From Neoconidiobolus thromboides FSU 785 (taxonomy: Eukaryota > Entomophthoromycota > Entomophthoromycetes > Entomophthorales > Neoconidiobolaceae): 51,100 bases of DNA. The stretch's first letter is position 1. Each line of letters begins with the position of its first letter. The DNA lies in assembly GCA_025603075.1 (NCBI GenBank), contig MU626400.1, positions 1-51,100 on the forward strand. The letters are read 5' to 3'. Below the pieces are notes generated by a model. It was given only the letters and a program-made list of their open reading frames with translations, was not told the DNA's origin and did no database searches. Both the position numbers and the translations under genes were made by a program. This document shows, piece after piece, positions 42,565 through 51,100 of this stretch.

Positions 42565-45500
42565 ATGAATTTATCGTTCACCACAATAACGCGAAAAAAT
42601 GGGAGTATACCAACCACAATTCAAGGCTTTGAAGATTTATTTAATTTATTAGAATCCACATGTTATGATATGGAATTAGATAAGAAATCCAAATCCTTTT
42701 TATGTCAAGATATCATTAAAGAGTTTACCGCATTATTAATACAAAATGATAGTTATAAACAAGAGTTGGCGAAAACAGATGGGTATGCAAGATTATGTGT
42801 AGCCATTTTGGATATTGAAGGTACGCTATCTGAAGATATATTTGAAAGTTTATTTGGTATGTTAACAGATTGTTTAAGTTATGACCAAGAACATAAAGTA
42901 ATTACTAATAAATATGTTATCGCTGTGTTAATGGATCTGTTTTCTATCATGGATTATCAATTACAATTAGTTTTAATTGAAAGGATGATTAATTTTGCTA
43001 TTTACAGTGATTTTAATAAATGGGTATTATGTAATTCTTCCATTACTTCAAAATTATTAAAGTCACCAATACCAACTCAAGTTTCTACAGAATATGTCAA
43101 GAAAACAATGAATTTGTTGGAAATATTAGGTTCTTATTCAGTCACTATTTCGGATGTCCGGATACTTTTAAAATCACTATGTTTTGATGTTTTGAGTGAA
43201 GATTTGGCAAATTCAATTACCTCAAATGAAGAAATCAATGAAAAAAAATTAAGTGAAGTATCAAGCGAATATTTGGCATCTCATCAAGTCGATTTATTAG
43301 AAATGCTATTTAAAATTGCCCAAAAAAGAGAAGATTTAGCTTTTTTTCAATTTAAAGGGTTAGGTTCTGGTATTATTATCAACGGTTTCCATACTTTTCC
43401 AAAATCAGGTTATTCTTTTTTTACTTGGATTAGACTAGAATCGAATAGTATCGTTATTAAAGATGAATCCAACTTAAACGATGGTAACAATAAGCAAACT
43501 TTATTTTGTTTTTTAGATAAAAAAGGTTCAGGGATTATTACTTTTTTTCAAAAAGAAAATTTAATATTCCAATTGATAAGTAATTTTGAAACAATTCAAG
43601 AGATTCAACTAGACTTTAAATTTGCTTATAAAAGATGGTATTTTATTTCGATTAGTCATACTTATCCAGAGTTTACTTGGGGTTTTGGACAACCTGAAAT
43701 TAATTTTTATATAAATGATCAATGTTATTATCAAACTCAATTAAAATATCACATGTTGGATCATTCAACAATGAAATGTATTATAGGAGCAACACTAGAT
43801 TCAAGTTATTTTACAAATAATACAACAGAAGATATAACAGAAAATCATTTAATTAATTCATTTCAAGGACAAATAGCAACAATCTATTTTGCTAATGGAA
43901 AAATAAAACAAAATCAGTTAGATGCTATTTACAAATTAGGTAAACAAAACTCATCGATTTTTATGAGTATAGAAACCAAAGGTATATTAACAGCTTCTAA
44001 TTCTCAATTACCATTATATATTGATTTAAATTTATTTAATCAATTAATATTTGTATTTAATCCCAAAGCCTCTCGAAGTAATTTATGTTTTAATATAGTA
44101 ACTTATAATAATCCGAATTTACCACCAACAATAGAAGGTAGTGAATTAAATGCAATAATTAAAAGAGTAGAAAAATGTAACACATTAAGCTTACAAAATG
44201 CCATTTATGCTTTAGGTGGTGTCGAAATTTTATTTCCAATGCTATTAAAATTAGATGCTTTAGAAGAGCAATCGAATAGTTATGGCCCATTAGATTCTCA
44301 AAATAATTATTTTAGTAAAAAAGGAGCAGGAAATTCATTTTTTACTTTACTTGGGGCAATATTAAATAATCATTTAGAAAACCAACAATTTATGTTAGAT
44401 AATAACAGTGCTTTAATTATATCAATTTTATTACAACAAATTCACCCTAAACACTTAAACGTATCTTTATACCAATCATTAGTATCATTAGTATCTATTA
44501 TACAAATTAATTTACAATTAGAAAGTTTAATATTTTCAAGTATATTATTTAATTTAAGGATTTGGATGTATGCTAGTTTCGAATGTCAAGGATATATATT
44601 AGAATTAATTAAAAATTTAACGGAAAGTCGAAAACAATATTTTAGTGAAAAATTTGGCATTCAATTTTTTTTAGACTTATTACAAAAATGTTATTATTAT
44701 TTACCTAATTCTTTTTCAATGCCAGAACAACATTTGAACTCCAAAATTAATCGACCACAAAAGACAACTCAATTATATCAATTAAGATCAATATTAATTG
44801 ATATTATTATGTCATTTCTAAAAAGAAAATGTACTAATGAAGATATATTCATTATATCACGTCATTTAATTGATACTAACGATTTACATCATTGTTCTGA
44901 ATTTTTAAATGCAATATTTGATTTAATTCAAAGTGAATTTGGGTTATCTTTTTTAAAGCAATTTTTATTAAGTAAAGGATATGAAACACTATGTAAATTA
45001 TTAATGAAAAAAGATAATAAAATAAGATCTTTAGTTTATGATATATTAACTTATTTTTGTTGTCACCCAGTTATACCCGAAAAATGGAAAAATAAAATTC
45101 AATTTGGTGATTTAATTTCATTATTATTTTCATTTGATCAAAAAACAACAGTAGATTTAATGTTTTATCAATCGCTGTTAAAGTTTTCAATTGAATCTCA
45201 TGATAATTTAGAGTTATTAAATATCAATAATAATAATGATAATAATAATAATGATAATAATAATAATAAAGAAAAAAAACAACAACGACAACAAGAAACA
45301 AAACATATTCATTTAAAAGTAATTAATTACAAAGTATTAATTTCTTTTATTAAATTATTGAGTATTCCTAATACAAATGAAAAATTAATTGAAATTATAT
45401 TTAATGATTTTATTACTCTTTGTAAATCTTCAATAGAATTATGTCATCAATTTCAATCCTCCGAAGGTTTTTTGTTATCCATGTTTCATATTATTACTTG

Positions 45501-48500
45501 TTCATTAAATGATGTTCAATCAGAGACGCCAATATCAATTAATAATAATAGTAATTTAGATCAATCTTATACAACTGAATCAAATGTATCTTATTATCCT
45601 AAAGTAACTAAGTCAGTAGAAGTAGCTGTTAATTTTTTATGCGTAATAATAGAAAATACATTAGGAAGTAATAATAATTATACACTGGGTTATTCTACAT
45701 TTAGAGATATAATTTATTTATTATGGAGTTCGCCAGCTATATCAAGTACTAATTTAAGTTATTTAATGAATTATAAGGTAGATGATTATTTTTCATATAA
45801 ATTTAATGAATATAATTATCGAAATCCACCAATGTTATTTATTGTTCAATATTTTTTAACTGAACTTTGTTTAAAATTGACTCGATTTTTAGTATCTGAT
45901 TATTCAAACGAATTTAAAGTTACCGAATTATGGATTGTAAGTTATTTGACTAGTTAATAATTATAATTAATAATTAAAATAATTTTATTATTTATTCAGG
46001 AAAATATATTAAATATAATATCTGTAATCGATACTATTATGTTTCATCATAGAGAATTAGAAGATACTATATTAAGTCGATTATGGCAAAATTTAAAAAG
46101 AGAATCTGGAGCTAGTGATTCAGCTTCTTCTAGAATATCCGATGAAAAAAATAATATTGAAGCTTTAAAAAGATTAACAGGTAAAATTTCAATAATAAGA
46201 ATAACGAATAGCAATAATAAAATAATAATAATAATCTAGATCCCAATTTATCTTTATTAGATTCGATAGAAGCGGATGATTTAATATATCAATTACCTAA
46301 TAACCCATGGGAAGAGAGTTTAGAATTAACAATATCATTTTTAAATTTTTTAGATCAAATGGATCAATTTTTAAGTCAATTTAATAATCAATATAAAAAG
46401 GAACGTCATAGTTTTTATGACAAAATATATACATCTAATAAAAATCCATGTAAATTAATGTTAAAAATATTAATTTCTGGATTTTCAATGGCAAATACTA
46501 AAATTATTGGTATAATCAAATCTCATTTTTTATTATTTTTTGAAAATCATCATCCTTCTTCACTATCTAAAGACAAATTAGATACTTTCACTTGTCCTTA
46601 TGCTTTTATTAGCTATGATTTGATTTTCCCTATGTTTGGTTATTTACATGAAGCTTTTATGTAAGTTATTATTTATAGTTAATTAATTAACTAACTTTAT
46701 AATATCATTTTATAGTAAAATAAAAGAAGAAAACTACTCAGATAATCCAGATGGTATTGCGCAACATAATATAACACCATTATATTTAACCTTATTAAAA
46801 ATTAGTTGGGATATTATTAAAGGGTATGAAATAAGTGAAAAAGGAATTAAAATGGAATTTGAATTATGGGAAAATAATTATTTATTATTCTCCCAATTTT
46901 GTACATCTAAAGTATGGATTGAAGTATATGATGAATATTTTTTTCCAACGACTAAAAATTTTGAAGAAGAGAATTTTAAGATATTAAGCTTTAAAGCCAA
47001 AAAGGTATCTCAAAACATCAATTTAATTATTAAAAAGTTACGTAAACAAGTAAATGAAGAAGAAGTGGAATGTAAAAGATTAAATGAGTTTATTTTTAAT
47101 GCTATCAATTATCAATCTAATTTTGAAAAACAACGAATTGCCGGTATGGAAATTGAAAAAAAAGCAATTGATCATAGAATTACTAAATTATGGTTAATTA
47201 AATTACAAGAAATGACAAGAGAACATGGTATGTTTTTAAATCAATATAATAATCAATTAAATAATAATAATAATAATTTAACTTGTAATGAATTTCAAAC
47301 ATATTGGAAATTAGATTTTACTGAAAATTATCAACGAATGAGAAGAAGATTAATATTTAATCATGAATTTAATAATCATCAAGATGCAAGTGCAAAAAGA
47401 GATAAAACACCAATGAAAGAAATAAAATCATTTCCACAATGGAAAAGGTCAAGTATTGCTAATTATTTAAAGAAAGCTACTTCGAGAGCAGAACGTATAA
47501 AAGAACATATTAATTCGATAGAAAATTCAATAGATAAACAAATGGATATGAATGAATTTGTATTATTAACAGAAGACGTTTCAGAAGATTCGGATTGGAA
47601 TATAATTTATGAAAAAGACTATAAAAAATCAATGAATTTCGACAATAATAATAATAATAATAATGTTAAAGAAAAAATAATTATTGAATTTGATTGTAGT
47701 TTAATATTCTTATTAGCTTCAATTCAAGGTAAATTAAAATTAACGACTAGTCACTTGTATTTTTTAATTGATCGTAATTGGATAATTGAAGAATTGAACA
47801 ATCCACATACAACAGCAACAATTGATTGGGATATTATTAGAGATCGTAAATGGCATTTATTAGAACTTCGAGAAATTCATTATCGAAAACATTTATTACA
47901 ACAATCAGCATTAGAATTCTTTTTTATGGATCAAACTAGTTATTTTTTTAATTTTATTAATATTGAAAATAGAAATCTATTTTATCATCATTTAAAACAA
48001 TTGCCGTTACCTAATTTAATAAGATCTTACGTTACTACCCCAAGTGAAACTATTAAAAAATTAAAAGTTACAGAAAAATGGCAAAAACATGAAATTAGTA
48101 ATTTTGAATATTTAATGCAATTAAATTCAATATCTGGAAGATCCTATAATGATTTGACCCAATATTTTGTGTTTCCTTGGATTTTGACTAATTATACAAC
48201 AGATACAATTGATTTAAAAGATAGTAAAAATTATCGAGATTTAAGTAAACCTATTGGTGCATTAGATGATATGAAATTAAAACAAAGTATACAAATGTAT
48301 AATGAATTTGAAGATCCTAATAATATAATTAAAAAATTTCATTATGGAACACATTATTCAAGTGCAGGTGGAGTAGCTTTTTATTTATTAAGGTTAGAGC
48401 CGTTTACTTCAATTCATATTGCTTTACAATCAGGTAAATTCGATCATCCAGATCGACAATTTCTATCTTTGAATTCATGTTGGAATTCTTGTTTAAAAGG

Positions 48501-50381
48501 ACAAGGAGATGTTAAAGAATTAATACCAGAGTTTTTTTATTTACCTGAATTTTTAAAAAATTCAAATCGATTTGATTTAGGTCAAACTCAATCAGGTGTT
48601 CGAGTAGATGATGTAAGTTTACCCCCATGGGCTTATTCACCCGAACATTTCATAAAAATTCATCGTGAAGCGTTAGAATCGGATTATGTTAGTCAAAATT
48701 TACATCATTGGATTGATTTAATTTTTGGCTATAAACAAACTGGTGAAGAAGCTATTAAAGCTTATAATACTTTTTATTATTTAACTTATGAAGGAGCTAT
48801 TGATTTAGATTCTATTAAAGATTTAAATCAAAGAAAAAGTATGGAATCTCAAATTTATTATTTTGGTCAAACACCTTCGAAAATATTTAATTCACCACAT
48901 CCACAGCGATATTTTAAAAATAATAGGTTAAGTATACCTAATAAAATATACGATAAAGATCCCAACATTTGGGATAATAAATTTCAAGGTTATAAAACTT
49001 ATCTATTTAAATTGCCTTGTCAAACATTTGCTTATTTAGCTATTACATCCAATCAAAAAGGAAACAATATCAATTCATTGACTTCTAACTATTTAAAAAA
49101 TAATCAACGCCATATTATTACTATTGATAAATTAGGTACTCTAGGTTATCATCGATTATTGATTCATGAACCCAATGATAATACGATATTAGATGATATT
49201 GCGCCCTTTTCACTAGAAATTAATCAAACGTGGAAAGGAAGATTTATAATACCATCTCCATTTGCCCATAATATTAAATTAACAAGTAAATTATTTTTAT
49301 TATCGTCCGATGGGCAATATTTATTTTCTTGTGGTCATTGGGACAATTGTATTAAATTAATTCATATACCAAGTGAAAAAATAGTAGCGTCTATGGAAGC
49401 TCATAAAGATATAATTACTTGTTGTGCAATGAGTGAAAATTATCAATGGTTAGTAACAGGTTCAAAAGCCTCTAGTGTCTTCTCGTGGTGTTTAGAAGAT
49501 AATAGTAAAGGAAATAAAGGTAGTGCAAATATATTAAAAAGAAGACAAACTAGAATGAGAAGTAATTCAAATGAACTGGGACCGAAACAAATTAATAATA
49601 ATAATAATAATAATAATGGTAGTGGATTATTGAATAGTCACTGTAAACCTCAATTAGCTTTTTATGGTCACAATGATACGGTGACTTGTTTAGCTGTTAA
49701 TTATGAGCATGATTTATTAGTTAGTGGATCTAAGGTTTGTTTTTCACTTTTATTTTATTGCAGTCTAAAACAATATTGTTCATTAGGATGGTACTTGTAT
49801 TATACATTCTTTAAGAACTGGTTTGTTTTTAAGATCATTATCACCTCATTTTAATTTAACAGGAAATATCAATATTCAATTTGTATTAATTAATTCAGAA
49901 GCATTAATTATTGTGTTTTCGGAGGTGCAAGTAAGTATCTTTTAAGCTAAACCTATTATTATTTCTATATATTGGAAGATCAATGAATAGATATTAATAA
50001 TTTTTTACTTTTATTTAGAATACACATTATATTCATGTATATACAATTAACGGTAGTTTATTATGTTCAATTGAACTAGAAAATCAGATCAATGATGTTA
50101 AATTGGCACCGGATAATCAGTTTTTGTTTGTAGTTAATGAAGCAGCGAAGTTTGAGATCTTCCATGTATTCAGGTAATTTTTAATAGTTTTTTTGATACT
50201 TTAATAATTTCTAAATAATTAATAATTAATAACTAACTATATTTAATTTATTTTTAGTTTAAAACGTGTATTAGCTTTAGATTTACCCTTGGTTCCAACT
50301 ACTATTTGGTTTGAACCTAAATTCAATTTGTTTATTTTAGGTTGTTCAGATGGTAAGTTGTTGTCCATTGATTTTCAATAA
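42565..50381 (+). CDS. BEACH-WD40 protein (Bph1/Lvs/LYST type)
   Basis: Large scaffold of the BEACH family acting in vesicle fusion/fission, lysosome/vacuole size or protein sorting. Seven exons: 42565-45936, 46000-46180, 46240-46660, 46716-49734, 49787-49930, 50019-50173, 50258-50381; 2,471 residues. Order: armadillo-like helical N-terminus; concanavalin-like lectin fold ~275-450 (FHTFPKSGYSFFTWIRLES); long helical region; PH-like ~1640-1760; BEACH ~1780-2050 (ISNFEYLMQLNSISGRSYND, then YFVFPWIL, HYGTHYSSAGGVAFYLLR, RFDLG, LPPWA and HHWIDLIFGYKQTG); then WD40 repeats to the end. Asn/Asp runs from AAT repeats interrupt four places. The family has no enzyme activity. S. cerevisiae has a single such protein (Bph1); which subfamily this one belongs to is not settled. 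Confidence 0.94.
45224..45285 (+). repeat. In-frame AAT microsatellite
   Basis: AAT/GAT run coding for Asn/Asp in the BEACH protein. Similar shorter runs lie at about 47260, 47643 and 49591. All stay in frame, in regions expected to be loops. Confidence 0.85.
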
Positions 50382-50559
50382 ACTTAACAGTTTTGTTGTA
50401 TATTATTTAATAAATTAAATTAAATTAAATTGATTTTATTTGGTGTCTTGATTTTGATAGAATATAAATAAACTTCGAGTAAAAAGTTATTCATTTCATA
50501 ATAAAATAGAACTTCGTTTGAATTCATTTCATTTCTACTGAAATGAAAATAAAAAGTAA

Positions 50560-50665
50560 TATATCGGGTTTTTTTTTGGCTTCATCGCTTTCTCGATCTT
50601 TTGAGCGCTATTTGAGAGGAAAAACTATTAGAAAAATTCTCAAACACAGAATACATCCCCATATA
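50560..50665 (+). mobile_element. MITE-1 copy next to a transposase gene
   Basis: Left end TATATCGGGTTTTTTTTTGG, core GAGCGCTATTTGAGAGGAAA, right end TACATCCCCATATA. Its right edge is 35 bases from the transposase stop. Confidence 0.88.
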
Positions 50666-50700
50666 ATTAAAACAAGTATAATCATTATTCTAATAAAATA

Positions 50701-51100
50701 TTAAATAGACTTCAGTTGATTGTCTGGTAACATAAATCCATTAATAGGCTCACCATTCAAACATAATTGATTAAAAGAATTAGCTTTGTCAATAAACAGT
50801 TGAATTTTTTCTTGTTCAGTATTTCGAACAATTCCATTTTCAATTAAATAAATCAATTGTTCTCTAGTTTTAAATGCTTGATCTTTAATATACTTATATA
50901 TTTCATTAAAAAAATATTCGATTGGATTCATAAAAATTGAATAAGGTGGGTAAAAAATTAATTCAATATTATATTGATTTAAACTGTTTTGGAATTCCAG
51001 TTGATTCGGACCAAAGCCATGAAAAGATGAATTATCTAAATAAACAATGCAATTTTTGAATTTCATTAAATTTTCATCAAAAAACTGGACCATTTTTTCA
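50701..51100 (-). CDS. DDE transposase of the Tc1/mariner-IS630 type, partial
   Basis: Only the C-terminal ~130 residues are in the window; the frame stays open to the edge, so the ATG at 51093 is probably internal. The DDE_3-type core is visible: IVYLDNSSFH (second catalytic Asp) and YPPYSIFMNPIEYFFNEIYK (catalytic Glu in NPIE), with 38 residues between them. The first Asp would lie outside the window. After it comes a helical end and the stop at 50701. The stretch seen is intact. Such enzymes cut and paste into TA. Whether it mobilises MITE-1 or MITE-2 cannot be told without the ends of its own element. Confidence 0.9.
   Translation of the reverse strand, partial: EKMVQFFDENLMKFKNCIVYLDNSSFHGFGPNQLEFQNSLNQYNIELIFYPPYSIFMNPIEYFFNEIYKYIKDQAFKTREQLIYLIENGIVRNTEQEKIQLFIDKANSFNQLCLNGEPINGFMLPDNQLKSI

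Noticed and set aside
1-51100. CRISPR arrays, operons, riboswitches
   Set aside because: Introns and gene types show nuclear eukaryotic DNA; no regular repeat-spacer array exists, only dispersed MITEs and microsatellites.

Overview
The window is nuclear DNA from a very AT-rich eukaryote. Its genes carry many short GT-AG introns (about 42-60 bases, donors usually GTAAGT or GTAAAT), use TAA/TAG stops, and contain in-frame AAT runs that encode asparagine tracts. The gene set (UTP14, MPC2, COQ3, THP3/LENG8-type SAC3 protein, a Git3/Crl-like GPCR, one Bph1-like BEACH protein, an ABCC transporter with a FSQGQRQ second signature) best fits an early-diverging fungus of the AT-rich Mucoromycota/Glomeromycotina kind. 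That placement is inference; another AT-rich unicellular eukaryote is not excluded. I rebuilt the exon structure of nine multi-exon genes by hand, and in each case the summed exon lengths are an exact multiple of three with one terminal stop.

Layout. Bases 1-12,300 are an accessory region. It holds at least three, probably more, small single-exon genes of one lineage-specific family (N-terminal PPxY-type motif, conserved QPxxMxM block, cysteine-rich tail ending in Cys), a decayed copy of the same family, an Asn-rich protein that also carries PPSY, and a glycine-rich neighbour, all threaded with MITEs. Bases 12,400-31,750 are the gene-dense housekeeping block: UTP14 (-), MPC2 (+), two different aldo-keto reductases (-,-), THP3 (+), a 7TM receptor (-), an LRR/Cys-rich protein (-) and COQ3 (+). 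Bases 32,100-33,500 hold a decayed ORF made of repeated helix-turn-helix-like modules. An ABCC transporter (-) fills 33,834-38,926. A 3.6-kb repeat-rich gap carries a tRNA-Glu(UUC) gene. A 2,471-residue BEACH-WD40 protein (+) fills 42,565-50,381. The window ends inside a Tc1/mariner-IS630-like DDE transposase (-).

The dominant non-genic signal is one MITE family: about 105 bp, termini TATGGGGATGT...ACATCCCCATA, flanking TA, and a conserved inner core around AGCGCT. I count 19 clear copies, plus a truncated one and two doubtful ones, all outside exons. A second, unrelated MITE-like element of about 400 bp with 26-bp inverted ends lies at 11,082-11,480. The transposase at the right edge belongs to a superfamily that targets TA, so it is a plausible, untested driver of either family.

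The housekeeping genes share no single pathway: ribosome biogenesis (UTP14), mRNA processing/export (THP3), mitochondrial pyruvate import and ubiquinone synthesis (MPC2, COQ3), redox metabolism (the two AKRs), signalling (GPCR), efflux (ABCC) and vesicle traffic (BEACH). The candidate undescribed system is the PPxY/Cys-tail family, whose form resembles tail-anchored adaptors for WW-domain proteins such as Nedd4/Rsp5 ligases.
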